The notes beneath the pieces were generated by a model. It was given only the letters and a program-made list of their open reading frames with translations, was not told the origin of the DNA and made no database searches. The position numbers and the translations under genes were made by a program. Below, one piece after another: positions 55,644 to 64,000 of a DNA stretch of 64,000 bases (positions are counted from its first letter, which is position 1; the number at the start of each line of letters is the position of its first letter). Source of the stretch: Coenobita brevimanus (lineage: Eukaryota > Arthropoda > Malacostraca > Decapoda > Coenobitidae); the NCBI GenBank assembly GCA_032717465.1, contig CM064732.1, positions 23,153,574 to 23,217,573 on the forward strand, given 5' to 3'.

Positions 55644-56849
55644 TTACTCATTCACAATTTCTCTCCATTTATTTCTGTCATGCACAGCCACTCTTCCTTG
55701 CTGAACAGACATCCCTCTCGCATCCAGTGCTATCTTCACACTGTCCATCCATCCTATTCGTGGTCTTCCTCTCAGCCTTACACCTCTCACATCAGATCTA
55801 GTTATCTTTTTCACCAATCGCTCATTATCCATTCTCTCCATATGCCCAAACCATCGCAACACCCTCTGGTCAACTCTATCAGCCATCTCCCGAAACAACT
55901 CCAGTTCTCCTTCACACTTCATCATTTCGCACTCGATCCATACGCGTCACTCCACACATACTCCTCAGACACCTCATCTCCATTACATTCAAACTTCTCC
56001 TCTCTGCTACACCCATATTCCATGTTTCAGCCCCATATAACGCAGTCGGTACCACAACACCCTCATACAACCTTCTCTTTACATCCATTCTAAGCGAACG
56101 ACATCTAAACACTTTTTTCATTCCTCCCAGCACCTTTCCTACTTCATTTATTCTAAACTTCACTTCTGCATCTATTCTTCCATCCACAGCAACATGTGAC
56201 CCTAGATATTTAAACCACTCTACCTCCTCAAGCAACTCGCCATTCAAAGCTATATTCATCCTCCTACCATCTACCAACCTCGTACACTTCATCACTTTAC
56301 TCTTATTCTCATTTACTTTCAATTTCCTCCTTTCACACACCCTTCCAAACTTCTCTACCAACTGTCTCAATCTCTCCTCTGAATCACCCACTAGTGCAGT
56401 GTCATCTGCAAACGCAGCTGCTTCAGATTCCACTCTCCACCATCAACATTCACCAGACTCAGACCTCCACCTAAAACTCTTGCATTCACCTCCCTTACAA
56501 CACCATCCATGTAAATATTAAACAACCAAGGCGACATCACACATCCCTGTCGCAGCCCCACTCTCACAGGAAACCAGTCACTCACAGCATTTCCCACTCT
56601 TACACACGCTCTACTATTTACATAAAAACTTTTCACCCCTTTTAGTAACCTACCATCAAGTCCATACAATCTTAAAACAGTCCATAAAGCCTCCCTATGA
56701 ATTCTATCATATGCTTTCTCTAAATCCATGAATGCCCAAAACACATCCTTGCCTTTCGCTAAATACTTTTCACACACTTGTCTCACAGCAAACACCTGAT
56801 CCACGCATCCCCTCCCTCTCCTAAAGCCACACTGCTCTTCACCAATCAC
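55644..56849 (-). pseudogene. LINE reverse transcriptase, C-terminal part, frameshifted
   Basis: Three frames. 56849-56391: [37 protein letters not shown]. 56433-55912: A-F-A-D-D-T-A-L-V (catalytic box at 56401-56412), K-L-K-V-N-E-N-K-S-K, F-K-Y-L-G-S-H. 55925-55644: V-L-R-W-F-G-H-M-E-R-M-D and L-R-G-R-P-R. Each junction looks like a single-base indel because the protein reads straight across. All catalytic residues survive, so decay is recent compared with copy A. Confidence 0.87.
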
Positions 56850-58572
56850 TCCCTCTGTACCCTCTAACTCTCATAATTAACACTCTACCATAAACCTTAC
56901 TTACAACACTCAACAGACTTATACCCCTAAAGCTGGTACATTCATACTTATCACCCTTGCCTTTATACATTGGGACCACACAAGCACTTGCCCAGTCAAT
57001 TGACACCATACCTTTCACAAAGCACACATTCAACAATCTTACTAACCAGTCAACAATGGTCACTCCACCACCTTTCAGGCATTCCACAGCACACCCATCC
57101 GTACCTGCAGCTTTCCCTGTTTTCATCTCCTTTACTGCCTTCTCCACTTCCTCCTTCGTGATCAAAGAATCATTCAACTCTCCCAACATATTTATTCCTT
57201 GCACCCTTCCATCTCCCACAGTCTCAACCACCCTTTCCTCCTCTACATTTAACAATCTTTCAAAATACTCTGCCCATCTCTTCCTTATTGCATCCATCTC
57301 AATTAACATCCTTCCATCCTCTGCTTTTACTCGCCCTTCCTTCCCAGACTCTCCCTTTCGCACCCTTTTCACCTCCTTCCAAAACATTTTCTTATTCTGT
57401 TGAAAATTCTCTGTAAGCCGCCTACCCCACCTCTCATCTGCTGCCACTTTAGCATCACGCACAGCCCTTCTCGCCCTATTTCTCTTTTCCTTATACCTTT
57501 CATATGACATCTTATCCTTCCTCTGCAGCCACACTTCATATGCACGTCTCTTCTCAGCCACAGCCATACTTACTTCCTCGCACCACCATTCACTTCCTTT
57601 TCTTACACCACCACCCACAGGTCTCAGACCACACACCTCTTCTGCATGCCCCACCACAGCACTCTTAAACAACTGCCATTCCTCCTCCACACTGCCATTT
57701 TCCTGATCTTTCAGTGTGTTCCACTCATCTTTCAATTTCTCCTGATACTCTATATTTTTCTCTCTTTTATCCAACTCACTCACTTTTAAAACCTCCCTGC
57801 CACACCTAACCCTCCTAGCTTTCACCCATCTCTTACCTACTCTTAACTTTCCCTCCACCAGGTAGTGGTCAGACATACCTCCACCCTCCCCTCTCAGAAC
57901 TCTCACATCCAACAATCTTCCTATTACATTCCTAGACACAACCACATAGTCCATCAAAGCTCTATCAACAACCCTTCCACCCTCCTGTCTCACCCATGTA
58001 TACTTATAAATATCTTTCTTCTCAAACAGCGTATTTCCAATCACCATCTCTCGCTCAACACACATCGCTATCATTCGTTCCCGATTTTCATTTCTTCCAG
58101 GCACACCATGCATAACAACTACACCTTCAACTGCTACATTTCCCACTCTAGCATTCAGATCTCCCATCATTACCACATTCACATTCGCTCCAAAACTCTG
58201 CAGACACTCATCAACATCATTCCAGAAAGACTCCCTCTCTTCTTCATCCCTTTCACTACCAGGCTCATATGCACTCACAAACACCCACAACTCACGTTCA
58301 AATTTCGCTTTCACCGACATCAGTCTCGATGACACTTCCTTCCATTCAATCACACACTGCTGTACTTCCGGACTCACTAACAAGGCCACACCTTCTCTTG
58401 TTCTTCCTCTATCAACACCTGACAATCTTCCATTCACACTTCCAAACATAGACTCACCCTTCCCTTTCATCTTCGTTTCACTCAAAGCTAACACATCCAA
58501 CTTTCTTCTCACAAACATTCTTCCAATCTCCTCCCTTTTAGCCTCAATTGTACTACATCCACGCACATGCAT
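56839..58572 (-). pseudogene. LINE endonuclease-RT polyprotein, N-terminal part
   Basis: A 577-codon open frame. Endonuclease motifs: L-A-L-S-E-T-K-M-K-G-K-G (metal-binding Glu), V-M-M-G-D-L-N-A-R-V-G-N, D-Y-V-V-V-S-R and M-S-D-H-Y-L-V (catalytic His). Linker: S-E-W-W-C-E-E-V-S-M-A-V and [12 protein letters not shown] start: T-G-K-A-A-G-T-D-G-C-A-V-E-C-L, M-Y-K-G-K-G-D-K-Y-E-C-T-S-F-R-G-I-S-L-L-S-V. The frame is lost just after V-R-G and resumes in 56849-56391. The first legible element residues may lie upstream of the methionine used. Best-preserved endonuclease in the window. Confidence 0.87.
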
Positions 58573-58745
58573 AGACCCAATCTTCAGGGTACGGGGATAA
58601 CTCAGTCCCCCATCCCTTTCTCTGGCCTGTCTCTTTTTAGGAACTAAAAGACAGAGGAGGGGGTCCCTAGACCCCTCACCTCGCCCCTTTTAGTCACCTT
58701 TTACGACACGCAGGGAATACGGTGGCAGTATTCTTCCTAACACAA

Positions 58746-58860
58746 CCTGGCCGCAGAGTAGTAGTACCACCCCATAGTGCGGCCAGATTGTGTCCCCCCC
58801 GCCACAAGGGGGGAGGACACAATATGTATATATATATATATACTGTACATTACATGTATA
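58746..58860. other. Inverted GC-rich motif and (TA)n before the next SINE
   Basis: 'gccgcagagtagtagtacca' and 'gtgcggccagattgtgtccc' flank a short hairpin-like segment; a short (TA)n lies at 58825-58842. Confidence 0.4.
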
Positions 58861-59247
58861 TGGAGTCTCTGTGGTACAGTGGTAGAGTGTGCGTTTTGCA
58901 CGCTGGTGGACGCGGGTTCGCCTCCCGCCAGTGTTGTAAAAACTTTGGGAAACGTCCTCCAAGCCACTGACCGCTTTGGCGGACACAAGGGATGCTGTGG
59001 TTGAACCAGTGTCGCATACTATTATGCTTGCACCCAGTCGGCTTAAGGCGGGCCGATTACACTTGGTTCACAGACTACACACACATCCAAAGCCACTCCA
59101 ACATTACAATTACACTCACAAGCACTTCACACCCTACATACAGTCTCTACCAGACAGCCTAAGCCACTGGGTAGAGATGCACTGGCTGTATCGTCCCTGC
59201 TTCGGTAGAGATAGGCCGGTCCTGCAGTGGACCTCAACGGCTGGTGA

Positions 59248-59250
<3 letters not shown>
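58861..59250 (+). mobile_element. tRNA-derived SINE, family T, copy 4 (best-preserved head)
   Basis: Plus strand. The head from 58865 has TGGTACAGTGGTAGA (A box, 58872-58886) and GGTTCGCCTCC (B box, 58915-58925) inside a perfect T-arm GCGGG-TTCGCCT-CCCGC (58912-58928). The 'gcgttttgcacgc' anticodon-arm region pairs only partly, so it is tRNA-derived rather than a tRNA gene. The body ends 'caacggctggtgatga' before (TA)n at 59251. Confidence 0.9.

Positions 59251-59331
<81 letters not shown>
59251..59331. repeat. (TA)n microsatellite
   Basis: TA run of about 40 units forming the 3' tail side of SINE copy 4. Confidence 0.96.
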
Positions 59332-59333
<2 letters not shown>

Positions 59334-59344
59334 GGGAATCTACC

Positions 59345-59760
59345 TTTAGGGGCGGTTGATATCGTTGGTTTTTTCTATTTAGTGTTGTGGCTGGACACTT
59401 TGAAAACTGCCTCGAGCGATTGGTTTATAGTCGTAGTTCATGGTGACGGTATTAATTTTTGTTGTAAAACTTTTATATACTTTAAAATTTGTTATTTTTC
59501 TTCGATAATTCTCCGTCGAAAAATCCTGACAATTCTGAAATAGGGTGTAACAATACCGTAGAATTTGACCACCTTGCTGTTCTCTGCACAATTGGGTGAT
59601 TGCTATCGTGGGATTCTTCTCTTTATTGTTGGGGCTGTGGCACTTCGGAAACTTCACTGAATGAGTAGTTAAAGGTAGAGATATTATTTTTTCTGCACGA
59701 CTCATCGATACCTTATAATATGTGAATTTTCTTCGATAATATTCCATTTAAAATGATAGC
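59345..59760. repeat. Diverged tandem duplication, period about 240 bp
   Basis: About 59345-59520 and 59590-59760 align: 'atcgttggttttttctattt' with 'atcgtgggattcttctcttt', and 'ttttcttcgataat' in both. Non-coding. Confidence 0.75.
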
Positions 59761-60089
59761 TCGCCGTAAAGTCATACCCACCACCTTACCCATCATTACT
59801 ATGAGTATGTTAGCGGGAATTGCATTACTGACGTTTCGGGGAAACTGTAATTAGGCGGATCACCAGAATAAACCTAGTAGTGTTGCCCAATTTCAGGGTA
59901 AGAAAAGTGTCTAAAAAGGTTATTCTCCAACTATCATATTCATACGACCAATAAATGATAGGAATTACTTGCACATTGCTGATGCGGAGTCTACCTTTGA
60001 CCCGGGTATCAATATAAATAGATAGACAGGTAGGTAGGTAGATAAATAGATAGATAGATAGATAGATCCCAATTTTACTTATCTTCCCC
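59761..60089. other. No recognisable gene; (GATA)-type run at 60020-60068
   Basis: Mixed DNA ending in TAGA/TAGG units. Confidence 0.45.
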
Positions 60090-61200
60090 TTATCCTGTTC
60101 CTCATGCCGTCATCTCACTCTCTCTTCATTTCTTGTTTCCTGCATCTTATTATCTCTTTCCTCACACATTCCCCTCCCCTCCTCTCTTCCCTCACCCCTT
60201 TACCTCTTGTGCTGAGGAGAGTAAGAAGACGAGATGAGCAAGGAATGAGAGTCGAGCGAGGACAGAGAAAAGGAAAGGTATGACAAAGGATGATGGAGAA
60301 TTAATATTTCAGGCTGGCAAGAAACATAGGAGAATACATGCTCTAGGATACAGGTGCTAAGCCCTACAACTATCAAACTCAACTCCTCCCCTTCCACCTA
60401 TCATCTTAACTTCATTTCAGTCCCTTCCTGAACCACTCTCACCCCTTCCCCTTTCGTGCTGATGAAATTAAATGGGTGAGACAAATGAGGAATGAGAGGT
60501 GAGTGAGGAAAAGAAGAAACGAAAGACCGAAATACGAAGGCCAAGGATGACTATCGGGAAGTGAGGAGAGAATCATGACTTCAGACGCTAAAACCTTCAG
60601 ACGATTATATGGTGAATTTTTATCCTCCTTTCTCACAATTCCATGCCCTCATCTCTTTTCCGTCCCTTTCTTCAATCGTTTCCCTTCCTTCCATCCCCTA
60701 CGTCCTTTCTCTTCTTTTCTTGTCCTGCCCTCCTCCTTCACCTCTTCATCTCCTGTGATGAACTGGTTAAAAAGGTGAGACAAATGAGGAATGACGAGAA
60801 CGAGGACAGAGAAGATAAAAGTGTTGACAGAGGAAGATGGAGAGCTTGTATTTCAGGCGTGAGAAGAGACGTAGGAGATTGTAACTTTCTTCACCTCTCT
60901 CATAATCCATACCTCTCCTTCTCATCTCATTCTCTCTTTCCTCTACTGTCTTCCCCATATCCCAGTTTTTTTTACCCCTCCCTTCCCCTTCCCACCCCTA
61001 TTCCCATGCCTCCTCTTCCTTCCAGTTCCTTAACTCCTCCCTTTCTCCATCCATCATCCTTTACCCTTTATACATACCGCATTGAAGAGGCTATAAATAC
61101 GAGACAGGCGAAGAATGAGAGGCGAGTAAGCACTGAGGTGATGAAACTGTGCACAGAATTTGTGGTAGCAGTAGCTGTTGTTGTTGTTGTTGTAACCCCA
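60090..61200. repeat. Diverged tandem repeat block 2, same family as 50.6-52.2 kb
   Basis: Unit starts near 60215, 60466, 60765 and 61090 resemble those of block 1 ('ggttaaaaaggtgagacaaa', 'aggaatgagag', 'gaggacagagaa', 'tcagacgctaaaacc'), again alternating with CT-rich stretches. A (GTT)n run sits at 61170-61189. Confidence 0.72.
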
Positions 61201-61529
61201 GGTTCATCTGAATGTGAACCCAGTAGATTGCAGGCGGAAGCTGACCCACTTCTCCTGTCCACCACCATCCTTTCAGGGGATAGGGAGACTGTCGAAGCTC
61301 ATTTGCAAAACCAGGCAGCGAATCCGCTCACTTAAGTCACTGCCACCGTGCGAAGGAGCCCATCTCCAGCACCGACAAAAGAAGAGACGCGGTAAATTAG
61401 GCATACTTTTACTCACAAGCTAATTAATCTTAAGCTATGATAGAGTGTGGGTTATTATGCCTCCGCTCACCTATGGTAGAGGACGCATTGCGTGATTGGT
61501 TTGTCCGAGTGTGCGTGTGTCCGTAACAC
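61201..61529. other. No recognisable gene
   Basis: Nothing convincing on either strand. Confidence 0.4.
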
Positions 61530-61895
61530 TTTTGTGGGCGCGATATCTCCCGAACCCATCGACGGATTGTCACCATTTGTTTTTTTCCAGTGATGCAGTG
61601 TGAGTAGATGATGAACTGAGTATGTCAGATAGGTCAAGGGATCAAAGGTCAACATCATATGAGGTCCACTTAGTTTATCCTTGTGGGTGCGATATCTCCT
61701 GCTACCCACGACGGATTTCCACCAAAATTTTGTCAGTGATTCAGTATAAAAGGACGATGAACTGATTAGATCAGCAAAGTCAATGAGTCAAAGGCCAAGG
61801 AAATATGGGATCGACATCGTTTATCCATGTCGACGGTTTTCGATCATTTTATCAGTGAAGGGACGATGAACTGATGAAGTCGGCAGTATCATTGA
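61530..61895. repeat. Tandem repeat, period about 148 bp, two and a half copies
   Basis: Units near 61530, 61680 and 61828 share 'gggcgcgatatctcc' or 'gggtgcgatatctcc', 'acggatt', 'cagtgat' and 'gatgatgaactga' or 'gacgatgaactga', then 'ggtcaa' type text. No coding. Confidence 0.78.
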
Positions 61896-62481
61896 GGTTG
61901 TATGGCGAGTCCGTGGGCAAGGTTTTGGGGAGGCATTCCGAGTGACCCTTTACGTCGAAAGCTCGAGGCCGGAGTTCTCGGATTTCATTTTAGCCTAAGT
62001 TAGAGATGCGACCTAACCAGCTGTGCTATCACAGATCCCTTCATAATGATGACGCAGCATTTCTGTCAGCTGAGGAAGCACTCAATTTAGGTAAAACCTC
62101 GCTTACTGAAGGAAGAGCTACAGGCTTTCTCTAGGTCAAAAGGTGCATAATACGCTGAATAAAATCATCTGGATATAGCAGAAATTGAGACTTCCTTGGA
62201 AGGAAATGATGAACACAATTCCCTTCCACCATTCCCATCCCATTCGTCCTTTTGCTAGTCTTCTCTCCTTCATCACAGTTTTCACTCGTATCACTTTCTT
62301 CTTCATTTCTCCAGCCTCTTATTTTCTCTTCTTTCTTTCCCAGTTTGTATCTTTAATTTCCATTTATTAGTGTCTGTTTTCCTTTCCGCTTCCTCTCGCC
62401 CCCTCCTTCCTTCAATACTTTTCCTTCCTTCTCCCTCCTACCGATCTTCATATCTTTCCACTCATTCTTTCGTCTCAATTG
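61896..62481. other. No recognisable gene; CT-rich from 62220
   Basis: The pyrimidine-rich part continues on the other side of the hAT-type MITE, which has inserted into it. Confidence 0.5.
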
Positions 62482-62489
62482 CTCTACAG

Positions 62490-62796
62490 CAGGGGTCGGA
62501 GAACAGGGGTAAATTGCCTCAAATGGGGTAAATCTAAAAATTTGGGGGGTAATGCGTGCGGTAGAGGTAATGCGTGCGGTATATGACTGATTTCTTACAC
62601 AAATCATGTACGTTTTAGTGAACAAAATGTAAAACTATGTATCATGTATCATGATATTTGTTGCTTAGCCGCCGTACTATTTAACAGATGTGTACACAAA
62701 CATGGCTGATTTTTTGTTTGTTTCAAGTCTGGGGAAAATTTCATTTCACTCAAATACATTTTTTGAATAATATCCTAAAAAGCTTGCCGACCCTTG
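62490..62796. mobile_element. hAT-type MITE, 307 bp, with 8-bp target duplication
   Basis: Termini CAGGGGTCGGAGAAC (left) and, inward from the right, CAAGGGTCGGCAAGC match at 12 of 15 positions. CTCTACAG is present directly outside both ends (62482-62489 and 62797-62804). The 8-bp duplication and CAGGGGTCGG-type ends are diagnostic of the hAT superfamily. No coding capacity, so it would need a hAT transposase in trans. Confidence 0.88.
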
Positions 62797-62804
62797 CTCT
62801 ACAG

Positions 62805-63240
62805 CTTTCCTTCTCCCTTCCATCAAGTCTCCATACTACCCCTTCCCTGTCCTATCTTACACAAATACATCTATTCGTGTCATTCCCTTCCTACCTCTCC
62901 GCTTTCCATACGTTTCCTTCCAATTCCTATTTCCTGAATACTCCATACTTTCTGCGCTCTTCCCCCTTCCTCCAGCCCTATCCTTTCCATTGCTCCGTAC
63001 CTTTCCTCCCCTCTCCCTTTGATCCTTTCTTACTTATATTTTCTCTTACTTTCCCGTACTTCCCTACCTCCATTCCACCCTTCCCTTTCCCTCTCTTCTT
63101 TCTCCCTCGTACGTTCCCCGTTCTCATCCCCTCGCTTCCTTCCATATTTCCCAGGCCTTTTGCCCCTTCTCTCCCCTGCCAACCATACGTTCCATTCCAC
63201 CGCCACTTCCTCCTCACCCCCTCCCCTCTCCCACAAGTGC
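62805..63240. other. CT-rich low-complexity DNA
   Basis: Pyrimidine-rich tract; the 193-residue plus frame across it is Ser/Pro/Leu-rich and compositional. Confidence 0.55.
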
Positions 63241-63302
63241 CAGAGTCAACACACTCACTAAGTGCATGAGTGTGTTACTGAGTGAGTGCATTCGCCTGTT
63301 CC

Positions 63303-63303
63303 T

Positions 63304-63346
<43 letters not shown>

Positions 63347-63420
63347 TTTCAAACGCGCGCATCAGTGAGTTTATTTATTTGTGTGTGTCAATAGGTAGAT
63401 AGGTAGGTAGGTAGGCATCT
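63303..63420. repeat. (GT)n and (TAGG)n microsatellites
   Basis: (GT)n at 63305-63344; TAGG/TAGA units at about 63390-63432. Confidence 0.92.
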
Positions 63421-63511
63421 AGGTAAGTAGGTGTCACCAATGTCAATTATGTGGATCACAGTAAAGAATCATTGCCACCAATGTTGGGTATCATAGGGTA
63501 ACGTAGATTAC

Positions 63512-63844
63512 TGCTGTGGTGGCTGATTCGGCAGAAAGGCGGCCTGTAGTCCTAATGGATCAAGGTTCGAATTCCGATTTGAATTTCATAAAACGCAGAC
63601 TATTCTGATCTACCAGATGACCCGCAAACATGTAAAAGTGCCCCCCGCTAATACCAATACTGTACACCAGTCCTGTATGAGACAGCTCTAGCATGTATTC
63701 AATATGGATGGTGGGTGTTAGCGCCGAAGTGGTGACATGGGGAGACGTAGGAGAACTACTGGACCCAAAGGAGGACAGCTAGGCCATGGGGATAGACCCT
63801 GAAGCCTTTGTCCAGAGTCGGACTTGTAAAAAAAAAAAAAAAAA
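63512..63844 (+). mobile_element. tRNA-derived SINE with poly(A) tail (second family)
   Basis: A perfect B box GGTTCGAATTCC at 63564-63575 lies 44 bases after an A-box-like TGGCTGATTCGG (63520-63531). About 250 bases of unrelated body follow, ending in poly(A) at 63828-63844. No other copy is in the window, and body and tail differ from family T. Boundaries are approximate. Confidence 0.65.
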
Positions 63845-64000
63845 TCGTAACTTAAGAGTTGGGACTGTAATGGATTGAAGACGCACCTAAGTCACCAATA
63901 TACTGTAAAGAGTCGTGAGGCGTTGGATAGCGTGGAGAGGGTGTAGTTAAGGGTTTTATCTCTGTATTCTCGAGGTAGATTTTTCTCTGTATCACCCCCT
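63845..64000. other. No recognisable feature
   Basis: Short unassigned end of the window. Confidence 0.4.

Larger units (their letters stand above)
55333..58745 (-). mobile_element. Near full-length RTE-like LINE, degenerate (copy F)
   Basis: Minus strand. Leader (about 58745-58575, including 'gacgacacgcaggg'-type sequence and 'gactaaaagggg'), a 577-residue EN-linker-RT frame (58572-56839), then RT in frames 56849-56391 and 56433-55912, and a C-terminal piece 55925-55644. The 3' untranslated region of about 300 bases ends with 'cctccctttccttgggggaa' and a T/A-rich tail at 55333. It differs from copies B and E in its 3' region, so it is a separate subfamily of the same clade. Confidence 0.9.

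Noticed and set aside
58865..58932. A tRNA gene
   Set aside because: A and B boxes and T-arm are good, but the anticodon stem pairs poorly, and the same segment heads three other repeat copies with a common 300-base body.

Overview
This window looks like eukaryotic, repeat-dominated intergenic DNA, most likely from an arthropod and most plausibly a decapod crustacean. The grounds are very dense long microsatellites ((TA)n, (GA/CT)n, (GT/CA)n, (GATA)n, (TAA)n), the mixture of RTE-, CR1- and Penelope-type retroelements with piggyBac and hAT DNA elements, and a stretch of degenerate (TTAGG)-like pentamers. The species call is inference. One run of 100 Ns (28751-28850) marks an assembly gap. I found no convincing host protein-coding gene; nearly every recognisable coding segment belongs to a mobile element.

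Layout. 0-5 kb: CT-rich low-complexity DNA, then a decayed RTE-like LINE (minus strand, 1335-4215) ending in a (GAT)n tail. 5-7.4 kb: a foldback repeat, a (TAA)n block and short duplications. 7.46-12.25 kb: a second RTE-like LINE (minus) split by a 1.69 kb element flanked by duplicated TTAA; that insert itself carries a tandem duplication and a SINE with a full-length 5S rRNA-derived head. 12.3-15.5 kb: degenerate TAACC-type sequence, a CT-rich minisatellite and a second foldback. 18.2-20.1 kb: a CR1/Jockey-type LINE (minus). 21.4 kb: a SINE related to the 5S SINE but with another head. 23.5-24.9 kb: a Penelope-like element with RT remnant and GIY-YIG endonuclease. 27.4-28 kb: a remnant of an SGNH/esterase-like ORF1. 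28.85-31 kb: an RTE-BovB-type LINE abutting the gap. 31.4-40 kb: three tRNA-derived SINE copies, an old LINE and long purine-rich or microsatellite DNA. 41.9-43.5 kb: a broken copy of a multi-copy arthropod protein family. 44.1 kb: the third SINE of the 5S-related set. 45.6-49.5 kb: a decayed piggyBac element. 50.6-52.2 and 60.1-61.2 kb: two blocks of the same diverged tandem repeat. 52.3-53.2 kb: an N-terminal Penelope-like fragment between 23-bp direct repeats. 53.5-58.7 kb: two RTE-like LINEs tail to tail, one with an unbroken RT frame. 58.9 kb: the fourth tRNA-derived SINE. 62.5-62.8 kb: a small hAT-type MITE with an 8-bp target duplication. 63.5-63.8 kb: a different tRNA-derived SINE with a poly(A) tail.

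How the parts relate. The 3' ends of the LINEs at 7.5 and 53.5 kb are shared with the short elements at 10.05, 21.4 and 44.1 kb, which suggests that this LINE mobilises the SINEs. The SINE bodies also resemble the 5' leader of the same LINE, so they look like 5' leader plus 3' tail chimeras carrying different heads. Many retroelement ends coincide with microsatellites. All statements come from reading the sequence; no database search was run.
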